Positions 1 to 11,811 of a stretch of 40,355 nt of DNA are shown here, in pieces. Origin of the DNA: Rheinheimera soli (GTDB lineage Bacteria > Pseudomonadota > Gammaproteobacteria > Enterobacterales > Alteromonadaceae); the NCBI RefSeq assembly GCF_021290985.1, contig NZ_JAJOYU010000039.1:1-40355 (forward strand). The letters are read 5' to 3'. Made by a program: the position numbers and the translations under genes. Positions within the stretch are counted from its first letter, which is position 1, and every line of letters starts with the position of its first letter. The notes below the pieces were generated by a model. It did not search any database, was not told the DNA's origin, and worked only from the letters and a program-made list of their open reading frames with translations.

Positions 1-16
1 ATCTGACCCCATTTTC
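1..16 (-). repeat. Partial GGGGTCAGAT repeat after metJ
   Basis: Read on the minus strand (the metJ direction) this is GAAAATGGGGTCAGAT, starting two bases after the metJ stop. It matches 15 of 16 bases of the left arm of the nested palindrome after argH (13203-13218). The rest of the element lies outside the window, so I cannot see whether it forms a hairpin. It is probably the metJ-side arm of a REP-like or terminator element. The match is seen; the role is inferred. Confidence 0.5.
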
Positions 17-18
17 AC

Positions 19-354
19 TTAATCTTCGTCTGAATCCGCTTCCTGGATCACAGGAATTGGCTTACCCATACTGGTTAAAATGTTACGCACTTCCACCGGA
101 ATTTGATGTGGATTGTCTTTGCGTAAATCTTCATCTGCCGGCAAAGGCTGGCCAGTGAACGCATGCAAAAAAGCTTCACATAATAATTCGCTGTTGGTGG
201 CATGACGCAGGTTGTTGACCTGGCGGCGGGTTCTTTCATCTGTTAACACTTTCAATACGTTCAACGGGATAGAGACTGTAATCTTTTTCACCTGTTCGGA
301 CTTCTTTCCGTGTTCCGCATAAGGGTGAACATACTCACCATTCCACTTTGCCAT
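19..354 (-). CDS. metJ: Met repressor MetJ
   Basis: This is the SAM-responsive ribbon-helix-helix repressor of methionine biosynthesis genes. The 111-residue protein is nearly identical to E. coli MetJ (105 residues) through the DNA-binding and dimer core: [20 protein letters not shown] forms the beta-ribbon and start of helix A, and [20 protein letters not shown] follows. The C-terminus is divergent and acidic (ending EADSDED), slightly longer than in E. coli. The ATG at 354 is preceded by AAGG about 8 bases upstream. The gene is divergent from metB with met boxes between them, the classical arrangement, so it is probably autoregulated. Confidence 0.97.
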   Translation of the reverse strand: MAKWNGEYVHPYAEHGKKSEQVKKITVSIPLNVLKVLTDERTRRQVNNLRHATNSELLCEAFLHAFTGQPLPADEDLRKDNPHQIPVEVRNILTSMGKPIPVIQEADSDED

Positions 355-444
355 AGGGATACCTTGATTGAATTTAGTTATATGGTCTGTTGACCTTTGC
401 TACGTTGTCGCGCACGTACACGTAATTGGACGAAATTTTACTTC

Positions 445-474
445 TTTATACTCCCGAGTACAAACTCTGCGCAA
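445..474 (-). promoter_or_regulatory. Possible metJ promoter
   Basis: On the minus strand, TTGCGC (474-469) and TATAAA (450-445) are separated by 18 bases, about 90 bases upstream of metJ. This is a reasonable sigma-70 candidate, but it was found by eye only. It lies just beyond the met boxes. Confidence 0.35.
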
Positions 475-487
475 GATTTAATAGTAC

Positions 488-549
488 AGACGTCTAAATG
501 TTTTGACTTCTTATTTTTGCTGGGTATACTTTTAGACGTCTAAACATCT
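488..549 (+). promoter_or_regulatory. metB promoter with MetJ operator (met boxes)
   Basis: Two perfect copies of the met box AGACGTCT lie at 488-495 and 534-541. Each is followed directly by a degenerate 8-mer: AAATGTTT at 496-503 and AAACATCT at 542-549 (6 of 8 to consensus). MetJ is known to bind tandem 8-bp boxes cooperatively. Between the two arrays sits a sigma-70-like promoter, TTGACT (503-508), 16 bases, TATACT (525-530). This puts the predicted start inside the second array and lets MetJ-SAM block both the -35 flank and the start region. Confidence 0.85.
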
Positions 550-565
550 AAATTTGAGGTTTTTT

Positions 566-1827
566 ATGAGCAAACAACACTCAGCCACAGTAGCTGCCCG
601 CGCCGGAATAGCGCAGGACTCTGCTTATGGTGCTGTTACGCCGCCTTTGTATTTAACCTCAACTTATGAACTCAAAGCCTTTAAACAACCCGGCAAATAT
701 GATTATTCGCGCTCGAATAACCCAACACGTGATTTATTAGGTGATGCTTTGGCGGAGCTGGAAGGCGGTGCTAAGGGTTTAATTACCGGCACTGGCATGT
801 CAGCCTGTTTATTGGCACTGCAACTGATTGGCCCGGAAGATACTTTAGTGATCCCACATGATTGTTACGGTGGCAGTTATCGTTTATTTCTGAATTTAGC
901 CACTCGCAAAAAAGCTTTTAAGCTGGTTGTGGTGAATTTCCAGCAAGCCGACTGGGCAGAACAAATTAAAGCAGCGCAGCCAAAAATGATTTGGGTTGAA
1001 ACCCCAAGCAATCCGCTGCTGCAAATTACTGATGTCAAAGCGACAGCAGAGCTGGCTAAAACACTGAATGCGATGCTTGTGGTAGACAACACTTTTTTAT
1101 CACCGGCTTTGCAAAACCCTATAGCTTTGGGCGCTGATATAGTGATTCATTCCACAACCAAATTTATTAATGGCCACAGCGATATCATAGGTGGTGCTTT
1201 AATTGCCAAAGACGCTGCTGTGGGTGATGAGCTGAAATGGTGGGCGAACTGTTTAGGTGTGACGGGTGGCGCTTTTGATGCCTATCAGACTTTACGTGGC
1301 CTGCGTACTTTATTACCCCGTATTAAACAACATCAGCACAATGCACAGCTGGTGGTAGATTTCCTGCAAAAACAGCCACTGGTGGGTCGTGTCTATTACC
1401 CAGGCTTAAAAGATCATCCGGGTCATGCCATTGCCAAAGCACAGCAACATGGCTTTGGTTCCATGCTGAGTTTTGATCTGGCTGCCGATGAAGCCTATCT
1501 ATCAGTGTTTTTTGAAGCCTTGCAGTGTTTCACTTTGGCCCAGTCTTTAGGCGGCATTGAAAGCTTAATCTGCCACCCTGGTTCTATGACTCATGCTTCT
1601 TTAGATGCAGCCACACAAAAAGCCGCTGGCATAGGCCCAACCTTAATTCGCTTATCTGTGGGTATTGAAGAAGCCCAGGATTTAATAGCCGATCTGGCGC
1701 AGGCTTTTGCTGCAGTCGATGCAGCGGTAAAGCACAACAACCCAACAGAAAAAGTTCAGTCAGAGCCAGCAATAGTAGTTAGCACTGAACAGCAGCAATT
1801 CAGATTAAATCCGGCACTTAGTGTTTT

Positions 1828-1834
<7 letters not shown>
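566..1834 (+). CDS. metB: Cystathionine gamma-synthase (MetB type)
   Basis: This PLP enzyme joins O-succinylhomoserine and cysteine into cystathionine, the first committed transsulfuration step towards methionine. I chose ATG 566 (GAGG at 556-559) over an in-frame TTG at 554. The 422-residue protein shows the Cys/Met-metabolism fold: YSRSNNPT near residue 47, the PLP-binding IHSTTKF with Lys199, and LGGIESLICHPGSMTH, typical of cystathionine gamma-synthase/lyase. E. coli MetB has 386 residues; here about 35 unrelated residues follow the usual end (after LIADLAQAF). The stop overlaps metL. O-acetylhomoserine use or lyase activity cannot be excluded from sequence, but the met boxes and the metL partner support MetB. 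Confidence 0.93.
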
Positions 1835-5138
<3,304 letters not shown>

Positions 5139-5151
5139 GGTCATTCATAGT

Positions 5152-5685
5152 ATGAACAACAGATGCTTTCTCAGTCTGAAGTTCAGCCCGGAGCAACAAC
5201 GGCTGCTGCATGCTTATCAGCAGGCGGCTTTTTGTCAGGATGCCAAATGGCACCCAGTCAACAACCTGCATCTGACATTGGTATTTTTAGGTCAGCAACC
5301 TTTAACAGTGCAGCAGCAGTTATGGTCACAAAGCCTTGACCTGCTGCGCCAGTTTCCTCCATTTGAACTCTGTTTTGACGAGCTGAATCAGTTCAGGCAG
5401 GCCAAAGTGCTGTATCTGGGCGTCTCTCAACCACCCGAAGCTCTTATGTCAGTGCAGCAACAGCTACAGCAACTGGCTTTGCCTTTTCTGAATATGCCAG
5501 TGCCGGAACTTTTTGTGCCTCATGTCACCCTTGCGCGTAAGTTTCAGTCTGCTGGCGCTTTTCCATTAGCAGTGCCGCCTCTACGCCTGTTTTGCACAGA
5601 AGTTGCCTTATATCACTCCATCAGCACAGAGCAGGGCGTAAGCTATCAGCCAGTGCATACTTATACTTTAGTCCCAAAGGGCTAA
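5152..5685 (+). CDS. thpR: RNA 2',3'-cyclic phosphodiesterase (2H family, ThpR/LigT)
   Basis: This 177-residue member of the 2H phosphoesterase superfamily hydrolyses 2',3'-cyclic ends of RNA; the old name is 2'-5' RNA ligase. Both catalytic tetrapeptides are present: H40-L-T-L (in NNLHLTLVFLG) and H124-V-T-L (in FVPHVTLARKF). ATG 5152 fits the family start (NNRCFLSLKFSPEQQ); an upstream in-frame start at 5089 would lie inside metF and is not credible. It begins 13 bases after metF and may be co-transcribed. The biological substrate is uncertain for the whole family. Confidence 0.9.
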   Translation: MNNRCFLSLKFSPEQQRLLHAYQQAAFCQDAKWHPVNNLHLTLVFLGQQPLTVQQQLWSQSLDLLRQFPPFELCFDELNQFRQAKVLYLGVSQPPEALMSVQQQLQQLALPFLNMPVPELFVPHVTLARKFQSAGAFPLAVPPLRLFCTEVALYHSISTEQGVSYQPVHTYTLVPKG

Positions 5686-5762
5686 ATCTTTACACTAGAT
5701 CAACACCTTAGCAGCTAGACTTAGTTACACTCAGCTTGTGTTCTGCTACTGGACGGATTCAG

Positions 5763-7517
5763 ATGTCGCACCGCTCTTATTTATTTTCTTTGCGTATTGG
5801 TCATGCGCTGCGGGAATGTCTGGCTGAAGGCTATAGCTTTGGCGCTTTTAAGTTAGATCTGCTGGCCGGTATTACCGTAGGTATTATTGCTATTCCTCTG
5901 GCGATGGCGCTGGCTATTGCCAGTGGTGTGCCGCCGCAATACGGTTTGTATACAGCAGTGATCGCAGGTTTTCTGATAGCGCTGACTGGCGGTTCCCGTT
6001 ACAGCATTAGTGGGCCTACCGCGGCTTTTGTGGTTATTTTGTACCCTGTGGCGCAAAGTTATGGTCTGGCGGGCTTGCTGCTTGCGACTATCCTGTCCGG
6101 TGTGATGCTGATCATCATGGCCGCTATGCGTTTTGGCCGTTTTATTGAATATATTCCCGAGGCTGTCACTTTAGGTTTTACCAGCGGTATTGCTGTGGTG
6201 ATTGCCACTTTGCAAATCAAAGATGTATTTGGTTTGCCTATAGACAAGCTGTCAGAACATTATCTGGAAAAACTACAGCAACTGTCTTTCGCTTTACCAG
6301 ACATGCACTGGCCATCCTTGCTGGTGGCTGTTGTCACTTTAGCTGTGATGTGGCTCTGGCCAAAACTAAAACTGCCTTTACCTCCGCATTTACCTGCCAT
6401 AGTGATTGCAACCGCCTTGGCCTTAGCGCTGGCTCAATTTGGGCTGGAGCTGGATACCATAGGTAGTCGATTTAGTTATCTGTTGCCTGATGGCTCGCAA
6501 GGGCAGGGTATTCCAGCTGTGTTACCCGAACTGACCTGGCCCTGGTTGCAGGCTGGCCCTGATGGGCAAGCTTTACAATTTAGCACTCAAATGGCGAAAG
6601 ACTTATTGGCAGCAGCTTTTGCAATGGCGATGTTAGGCGCTATTGAATCTTTACTGTGCGCTGTAGTTTTGGATGGTATGACAGGGCGCAGACACAGCGC
6701 TAATAGTGAATTATTGGGCCAGGGCATAGGCAATATAGTGGCACCATTTTTAGGCGGCTTTACTGCAACAGCTGCTTTAGCCCGTTCTGCCGCTAATGTG
6801 CGTGCAGGAGCTCAGACGCCTATCGCAGGCATGATCCATGCGCTGGTGGTGTTATTGGCTTTACTGGTACTGGCGCCTGTATTGGCTTATTTGCCAATGG
6901 CGGCAATGGCTGCTTTGTTATTGGTTGTCGCCTGGAATATGAGTGAAGCGCCCAAAGCTGTGCATCTTCTAAAAACAGCGCCCCGTAACGACATTATTAT
7001 TTTCCTGATTTGTTTTGGCTTTACAGTGCTGTTTGATATGGTTATTGCCATCAGCTGTGGCATGGTCATAGCCGCTTTTTTCTTTGTGAAGCAAGTGGCC
7101 GATATGACCCGGGTCGCGGATATCAGCCATAACAGAAAATACCTGCTTGAGCCTTTGCCGGAAGGCTGGAAAGCATTTCGGATCAGTGGGCCTTTGTTTT
7201 TTGCCGCAGCAGAGCGGGTTTTTGGCGAGCTATCGGTCAAACTCAAGCAACAGCAAGGCGCTATTTTAGTGATGGATGCCGTGACGCTGATGGATGCCGG
7301 CGGACTCTCTGCTTTTACCAAACTGGTGAGCCTGGCTGAAAAGCAGGGCATTCATTTATTGGTGACAGACTTAACCTTTCAACCGCTAAAAACTCTGGCG
7401 AAAGCTAAGGTGCAACCTTTGCCTGGTATTTTGAGTTTTTATTCAACCTTAGCTGATGCGCTGAATAGCCTGCCGGGTCAGAATATCGATCCTCAGGGCG
7501 AAGCTGTGGGTCTTTGA
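5763..7517 (+). CDS. SulP/SLC26 family anion transporter with STAS domain
   Basis: This is an inner-membrane anion transporter of 584 residues. The N-terminal two thirds are a long run of hydrophobic helices, including DLLAGITVGIIAIPLAMALA (residues about 33-52) and the SulP signature around PPQYGLYTAVIAGF and YSISGPTAAF. The C-terminus (about 465-570) is a STAS domain (GAILVMDAVTLMDAGGLSAF). Relatives include sulfate, bicarbonate and dicarboxylate (DauA) transporters, and the substrate cannot be read from sequence. ATG 5763 was chosen over TTG 5736. Its proximity to methionine genes makes sulfate tempting, but I have no direct evidence. Confidence 0.9.
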   Translation: MSHRSYLFSLRIGHALRECLAEGYSFGAFKLDLLAGITVGIIAIPLAMALAIASGVPPQYGLYTAVIAGFLIALTGGSRYSISGPTAAFVVILYPVAQSYGLAGLLLATILSGVMLIIMAAMRFGRFIEYIPEAVTLGFTSGIAVVIATLQIKDVFGLPIDKLSEHYLEKLQQLSFALPDMHWPSLLVAVVTLAVMWLWPKLKLPLPPHLPAIVIATALALALAQFGLELDTIGSRFSYLLPDGSQGQGIPAVLPELTWPWLQAGPDGQALQFSTQMAKDLLAAAFAMAMLGAIESLLCAVVLDGMTGRRHSANSELLGQGIGNIVAPFLGGFTATAALARSAANVRAGAQTPIAGMIHALVVLLALLVLAPVLAYLPMAAMAALLLVVAWNMSEAPKAVHLLKTAPRNDIIIFLICFGFTVLFDMVIAISCGMVIAAFFFVKQVADMTRVADISHNRKYLLEPLPEGWKAFRISGPLFFAAAERVFGELSVKLKQQQGAILVMDAVTLMDAGGLSAFTKLVSLAEKQGIHLLVTDLTFQPLKTLAKAKVQPLPGILSFYSTLADALNSLPGQNIDPQGEAVGL

Positions 7518-7589
7518 TTTAAGTCAGTTCGACTTCTGCCTTGGGCCATTTTGGTCTAAGCTGTGGTCTTTCTGCAGTGGATCTGGTGC

Positions 7590-7649
7590 TTGTTTGAATT
7601 TATGAATTAAATAAAATAAAAATTCACTAATTCAGCATAATAATTCTTG
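7590..7649 (+). promoter_or_regulatory. argC promoter with ArgR operator (ARG boxes)
   Basis: Positions 7610-7628 (AATAAAATAAAAATTCACT) match the E. coli ARG-box consensus AATTGAATWWWWATTCANT at 17 of 19 positions. Two bases further, 7631-7649 is a weaker second box with the half-site motif CATAATAATTC; paired boxes 2-3 bases apart are the known ArgR hexamer target. A perfect left half-site TTTGAAT also lies at 7593-7599. A candidate promoter, TTGTTT (7590-7595), 16 bases, TAAAAT (7612-7617), would put the -10 inside the strong box. ArgR-arginine repression of the operon is inferred. Confidence 0.75.
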
Positions 7650-7675
7650 AAACTGCATGGCGAAGCCACTACACT

Positions 7676-7720
7676 GGCCACACTTTTTTGGCGTGGCCTT
7701 AATTTATTATTTTTGTTTTC
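7676..7720 (+). terminator. Terminator-like hairpin in argC leader
   Basis: GGCCAC (7676-7681) pairs with GTGGCC (7693-7698) across a loop containing six T residues, and the stem is followed by a T-rich stretch (7699-7720). It lies downstream of the predicted promoter and ends 16 bases before the argC ATG, so it could act as an attenuator or as a leader structure. The stem is only 6 bp, so function is uncertain. Confidence 0.4.
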
Positions 7721-7736
7721 GGAGACTCAGCGACCT

Positions 7737-8777
7737 ATGTCCACTCAATCCACTTCCCCTACCACCAAACTGCGCAGCGCTGTCTTAGGTGCTGCCGGCT
7801 ATAGCGGCGCCGAATTGGCCGTTATGTTGGCACGGAATCCGTATTTTGAGTTGAGTTACGCTTTTGCATCCGCTGGCCGCGCTGCTGAACCTTTTTCGAA
7901 TTTATATCCACGTTATCAAAACGTTGTGGATATCCTGGTACAGCCCTGGACTGATGATCTAGTGGAAGACTTAGCTGACAAACTGGATGTGGCTTTTTTA
8001 GCTTTACCTCATGAAGTCAGTGAAGCTGTTACGCCTTTATTACTGGCCAAAGGCATAGCCGTGTTTGATTTATCCGGCGCGTTCCGTTTAAAAGATCCGG
8101 CTTTGTATCCTAAATATTATGGCTATGAGCATCAGCATCCAGAACTGCTGGATCAAGCTGTGTATTCATTAATGGAGTGGCTGGATAAGCCGTTGCCACA
8201 GTTGGTGTCTGTGCCAGGTTGTTACCCAACGGCCTGTTCGCTGGCCTTATTGCCTTTGTTAAAAGCAGGTTTAGTGGCTGATGGCTGTATTCCTGTGATC
8301 AACGCCACCAGTGGTGTGTCAGGTGCGGGCCGTAAAGCGGCATTAAGCACGTCGTTTTGCGAAGTCGGCCTGAATGCCTATGGCTTCTTTAAACACAGAC
8401 ACAGACCTGAAATTGAACAGAATTTAGGCCGCAAAGTGGTGTTTACGCCACATTTAGGCAACTTCAAACGTGGCATTCTGGCCACCAGCGTGGTGACGTT
8501 AAAGTCTGGCGTTACTGCAGAGCAAGTGGCAGCAGCTTTCCAGCAAGCATATGCAGCTAAGCCATTAGTACGTTTAGTCAAACATTCGCCCAATGTGGCT
8601 GATGTGGCAGGTACGCCATTTTGTGATATCCACTGGCAACAGGATGCTGAGCAACTGGTGATTGTGTCCGCTATTGATAACTTACTCAAAGGTGCTGCTG
8701 CTCAGGCGATGCAGGCGGCCAATATTAAATTTGGTGCTCCTGAAACTGCAGGTTTATTTGCAGGAGCCGCAGAATGA
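7737..8777 (+). CDS. argC: N-acetyl-gamma-glutamyl-phosphate reductase
   Basis: ArgC reduces N-acetylglutamyl phosphate to the semialdehyde with NADPH, the third step of arginine synthesis. ATG 7737 gives 346 residues; an upstream TTG (7647) would lie in the operator/leader and is rejected. The nucleotide-binding AVLGAAGYSGAEL (residues about 15-27) and the catalytic Cys162 in VSVPGCYPTAC are clear. It is the first gene of argCBFGH and its last 4 bases (ATGA) overlap argB, implying translational coupling. GGAGA at 7721-7725 is the likely ribosome site. Confidence 0.96.
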   Translation: MSTQSTSPTTKLRSAVLGAAGYSGAELAVMLARNPYFELSYAFASAGRAAEPFSNLYPRYQNVVDILVQPWTDDLVEDLADKLDVAFLALPHEVSEAVTPLLLAKGIAVFDLSGAFRLKDPALYPKYYGYEHQHPELLDQAVYSLMEWLDKPLPQLVSVPGCYPTACSLALLPLLKAGLVADGCIPVINATSGVSGAGRKAALSTSFCEVGLNAYGFFKHRHRPEIEQNLGRKVVFTPHLGNFKRGILATSVVTLKSGVTAEQVAAAFQQAYAAKPLVRLVKHSPNVADVAGTPFCDIHWQQDAEQLVIVSAIDNLLKGAAAQAMQAANIKFGAPETAGLFAGAAE

Positions 8778-9544
8778 GCCAGACACCTTTAGTACTTAAA
8801 ATGGGTGGTCGTTTATTACAGGATCAGGCCGCTTTAGATGCCTTATTAAAAGTTTGTGCCCAGTTGAAAACTCAGTATCCGATCGTGCTGGTGCATGGCG
8901 GTGGTGATCAGGTGGATCAGTGGCTGGCCAAATTTGGTTTTACCACTGAAAAAATTGATGGCCAGCGGGTATCTCCAGCAGAACAAATGCCTGTGATCTC
9001 CGGTGCTTTAGATGGCGCAGTCAACGCTGACATGGTGGCTCGGGCGACATTGCAGGGCTTAAATCCTGTGGGGTTAAGTCTGGCGGCAGGTGGCAGTTTA
9101 GCTTTTGATATTAATCATAAATTAGGCGCTGTTGGTATTGCCAAACCTAATAATCCACTACTGCTGAATACCTTATTGGCCCAGGGTTTTACTCCTGTAT
9201 TCAGCTCTATTGGTTTAAGTGCCGATGGCCAGCTACTGAATGTGAATGCCGATATTGCAGCTGCTGCTATTTGTCAGCTGGTGCAGGGCCAATTGGTCTT
9301 ACTGACCGATGTGCCTGGTATTCTCGATGCCAATATGCAGCTTATCCCAACCTTAACTGCAGCAGAAGCTCAGCAACTGGTCACAGATGGTGTGATTAAA
9401 GGGGGCATGAAAGTAAAACTGGATGCTGCGCTCGAAACAGCCCAAGCACTGAAACGTAATATTACAGTGGCAGGATGGCAGCATCCGGACGATTTATTAA
9501 AGTTGATGCAACAAGAAGCAGTAGGTACTTGCATCGTGTATTGA
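8774..9544 (+). CDS. argB: Acetylglutamate kinase
   Basis: ArgB phosphorylates N-acetylglutamate, the second step of arginine synthesis. The 256 residues (E. coli 258) carry the amino-acid-kinase motifs KMGG (residues 9-12), HGGGDQVD (41-48), a nucleotide/substrate region NVNADIAAAAICQL, and GGMKVKLDAAL near the C-terminus. The short form without an N-terminal helix suggests the E. coli-type dimer, which is not arginine-inhibited; this is inferred from length. It overlaps argC by 4 bases. Confidence 0.95.
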   Translation: MSQTPLVLKMGGRLLQDQAALDALLKVCAQLKTQYPIVLVHGGGDQVDQWLAKFGFTTEKIDGQRVSPAEQMPVISGALDGAVNADMVARATLQGLNPVGLSLAAGGSLAFDINHKLGAVGIAKPNNPLLLNTLLAQGFTPVFSSIGLSADGQLLNVNADIAAAAICQLVQGQLVLLTDVPGILDANMQLIPTLTAAEAQQLVTDGVIKGGMKVKLDAALETAQALKRNITVAGWQHPDDLLKLMQQEAVGTCIVY

Positions 9545-9555
9545 TCCCGAAACAA

Positions 9556-9576
9556 AACACACCATAAGGGTGTGTT
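9556..9576 (+). other. Perfect hairpin between argB and argF
   Basis: AACACACC (9556-9563) and GGTGTGTT (9569-9576) form a perfect 8-bp stem with loop ATAAG. No T tract follows, so it is unlikely to be a simple terminator. A smaller hairpin, CCGC-CTA-GCGG (9592-9602), lies between the AAGGAT ribosome-site candidate (9584-9589) and the argF start. Together they may affect argF translation or mRNA processing. Confidence 0.5.
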
Positions 9577-9604
9577 GCAACGATAAGGATGCCGCCTAGC
9601 GGAC

Positions 9605-10534
9605 ATGCAGTGTGTTTTTATGAGTAAATTAACCCAGCTTTTATGTTTAGCTGAATTGGATCAGAACCAATTATCCGACCTGCTGGAGCTAGCGCTTCAG
9701 ATCAAACAAAATCCAGAGCAATACAGCTCTGCGCTGAAAGGCAAAAGTATTGCTTTGTTGTTTGAAAAACCTTCTTTGCGAACTCGCGTCAGCTTTGATG
9801 TAGGGATCAATAAATTAGGTGGTCACAGTGTGTATCTGGATCAGCAAAACGGAGCTATGGGCGTACGCGAATCAGTGGAAGATTTTGGCAGTAATCTGGC
9901 CTGTTGGTGTGATGCCATAGTGGCGCGGGTCTATTCTCAGAAAACATTAGTATTGCTTTCGCAAAGCAGCAAAAAACCAGTGATTAATGCACTGAGCGAT
10001 TTGTACCATCCTTGTCAGGCTCTGGCCGATTTGTTGACGTTAAAAGAGCATTATGGCGACTTAAGCAAAGTGCATCTGGCTTTTGTCGGCGACGGTAACA
10101 ATGTCTGCCACTCGCTGATGTTAGGCGCTGCCATTATGGGCATGACGCTGACTGTGGTCACACCACAAGGCTTTGGTCCTGATGCTCATGTATTGTTAAA
10201 AGCTCAGGCGATAGCAGAAAAAAGCGGCGCTAAACTGACCTTAAGTCAGCATGTGTCCGCAGCTGCCGGTGCGGATGCTATTTACACCGACACCTGGTTG
10301 TCGATGGGGGCTAAGGCCGACCCTAAACTGGTCGAGAACCTGTTTGCGCCCTATCAAATCAATACCGCTGTGATGCAGCGTTTAGCCATCAAACATTTTA
10401 TGCACTGCCTGCCGGCACACCGTGGGCATGAAGTGACCAGCGAAGTGCTGGACAGTGATAATTCCTTAGTGTTGCAACAGGCAGAAAACCGTATGCACGC
10501 TCAGAATGCAGTATTAGTCAGTTTATTTAGTTGA
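9605..10534 (+). CDS. argF: Ornithine carbamoyltransferase
   Basis: ArgF condenses ornithine and carbamoyl phosphate into citrulline. Counting from ATG 9620 (304 residues), the carbamoyl-phosphate site SLRTR is at 52-56, HPCQ at 130-133, and the ornithine-binding HCLPAHRG at 262-269, all intact. ATG 9605 would add MQCVF. The first start has AAGGAT 15 bases upstream, bridged by a small hairpin, while the second lacks a clear ribosome site; the protein family does not decide between them. It is about 30 residues shorter than E. coli ArgF, as in many relatives. The stop overlaps the argG ribosome-site region. Confidence 0.94.
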   Translation: MQCVFMSKLTQLLCLAELDQNQLSDLLELALQIKQNPEQYSSALKGKSIALLFEKPSLRTRVSFDVGINKLGGHSVYLDQQNGAMGVRESVEDFGSNLACWCDAIVARVYSQKTLVLLSQSSKKPVINALSDLYHPCQALADLLTLKEHYGDLSKVHLAFVGDGNNVCHSLMLGAAIMGMTLTVVTPQGFGPDAHVLLKAQAIAEKSGAKLTLSQHVSAAAGADAIYTDTWLSMGAKADPKLVENLFAPYQINTAVMQRLAIKHFMHCLPAHRGHEVTSEVLDSDNSLVLQQAENRMHAQNAVLVSLFS

Positions 10535-10542
10535 GGTTGGAC

Positions 10543-11745
10543 ATGAGTATCAAAAAAGTAGTGTTAGCTTATTCAGGTGGTTTAGACACATCAGCCATTG
10601 TGCCTTGGTTAAAAGATAACTATGACTGTGAAGTGATAGCTTTTGTTGCCAACGTAGGTCAGGGTGATGAAGAACTGGCAGGTGTGGAAGAAAAAGCTAT
10701 TAAGTCAGGTGCCAGCTCGTGCTACGTGGTTGATTTACGTGAAGAACTGATCAAAGAAGTGATTTACCCTACCTTAAAAACAGGTGCAGTGTATGAAGGC
10801 CAGTATTTGCTGGGTACTTCTATGGCACGCCCTGTGATTGCCCGTGCTCAGGTTGAGCTGGCGCTGAAATTAGGTGCTGATGCGTTATGCCACGGTTGTA
10901 CTGGTAAAGGTAATGATCAGGTGCGTTTTGAAGGTGCTTTTGCGGCCTTAGCACCGCAGTTAAAAGTCATAGCGCCATGGCGTGAATGGCAATTTAACTC
11001 ACGTCAGTCACTGCTCAATTATCTGGCTGAGAAAAATGTGCCAACCACAGCTTCTGCCACCAAAATTTACAGCCGTGATGCCAACTTATGGCATATCTCG
11101 CATGAAGGTGGTGAGATTGAAAACCCGTGGAATGAGCCATCAGACCAAATTTGGATGTGGACTAAATCTCCAGAGCAGGCACCGGATAAAGCCGAACATA
11201 TTCAGTTAAGTTTTGAAAAAGGTGAACTGACCAAGTTAAACGGTGAAGCTGTAGCTCCTGTCAAAGCCATTGAAGTGCTGAACGCTATTGGTTCAGAGCA
11301 TGGCATAGGCCGTATCGACATAGTGGAAAACCGTTTAGTGGGCATGAAATCCCGTGGCTGTTACGAAACTCCTGGCGGCACTATTTTAGTGGCGGCCTTA
11401 CGTGCTTTGGAATCTCTGGTGTATGACCGTACTTCACTGAAATACCGTGAAGAAGTGGGCTTAGAGTTTGCTCAACTGGTTTACGATGGCCGTTGGTTCA
11501 CGCCGTTAAAAGATGCCTTGTTAGCCGCTGCTACTTCTTTGGCCGACCAGCTGACAGGTGACATAGTGGTCAAACTGTACAAAGGCAACGTGACAGTGAC
11601 GCAACGCCGTTCACCCAACAGCTTGTATTCTGAAGCCTTTGCGACCTTTGATGGCGATGAAGTGTACAACCAAAAAGATGCTGCAGGTTTTATCCGCCTG
11701 TATAGCTTAGCCAGCCGTATTCGCGCTTTGCATAGCAAAGGTTAA
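10543..11745 (+). CDS. argG: Argininosuccinate synthase
   Basis: ArgG joins citrulline and aspartate using ATP. The N-terminal PP-loop YSGGLDTS (residues 10-17) is diagnostic. The 400-residue protein is the common short class of the family, clearly different from the 447-residue E. coli ArgG. ATG 10543 with GAGGTTGG just upstream is preferred to TTG 10531, and it starts 8 bases after the argF stop. Other conserved stretches include [13 protein letters not shown] and [14 protein letters not shown]. Confidence 0.96.
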   Translation: MSIKKVVLAYSGGLDTSAIVPWLKDNYDCEVIAFVANVGQGDEELAGVEEKAIKSGASSCYVVDLREELIKEVIYPTLKTGAVYEGQYLLGTSMARPVIARAQVELALKLGADALCHGCTGKGNDQVRFEGAFAALAPQLKVIAPWREWQFNSRQSLLNYLAEKNVPTTASATKIYSRDANLWHISHEGGEIENPWNEPSDQIWMWTKSPEQAPDKAEHIQLSFEKGELTKLNGEAVAPVKAIEVLNAIGSEHGIGRIDIVENRLVGMKSRGCYETPGGTILVAALRALESLVYDRTSLKYREEVGLEFAQLVYDGRWFTPLKDALLAAATSLADQLTGDIVVKLYKGNVTVTQRRSPNSLYSEAFATFDGDEVYNQKDAAGFIRLYSLASRIRALHSKG

Positions 11746-11764
11746 GCTTCTGGCGTAATTATTC

Positions 11765-11784
11765 GGGCGGCTACCAAGCCGCCC
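11765..11784 (+). terminator. Hairpin between argG and argH
   Basis: GGGCGGCT-ACCA-AGCCGCCC is a perfect 8-bp GC-rich stem with a 4-base loop. Only a weak T-containing tail follows (ATTCTATTT), so it may cause partial termination or protect the argG mRNA end while letting argH be read through. argH has its own ribosome site (AGAGG) but no obvious promoter here. Confidence 0.5.
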
Positions 11785-11811
11785 ATTCTATTTGGATAAG
11801 AGGTATTTATC

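Noticed and set aside
6887-7351. 154-codon open frame on the minus strand inside the SulP gene
   Set aside because: It is antisense to the strongly conserved SulP/STAS coding frame, has no ribosome site and no recognisable protein pattern.
8378-8689. 103-codon minus-strand frame inside argC
   Set aside because: Shadow of the argC frame; the composition is explained by the sense codons.
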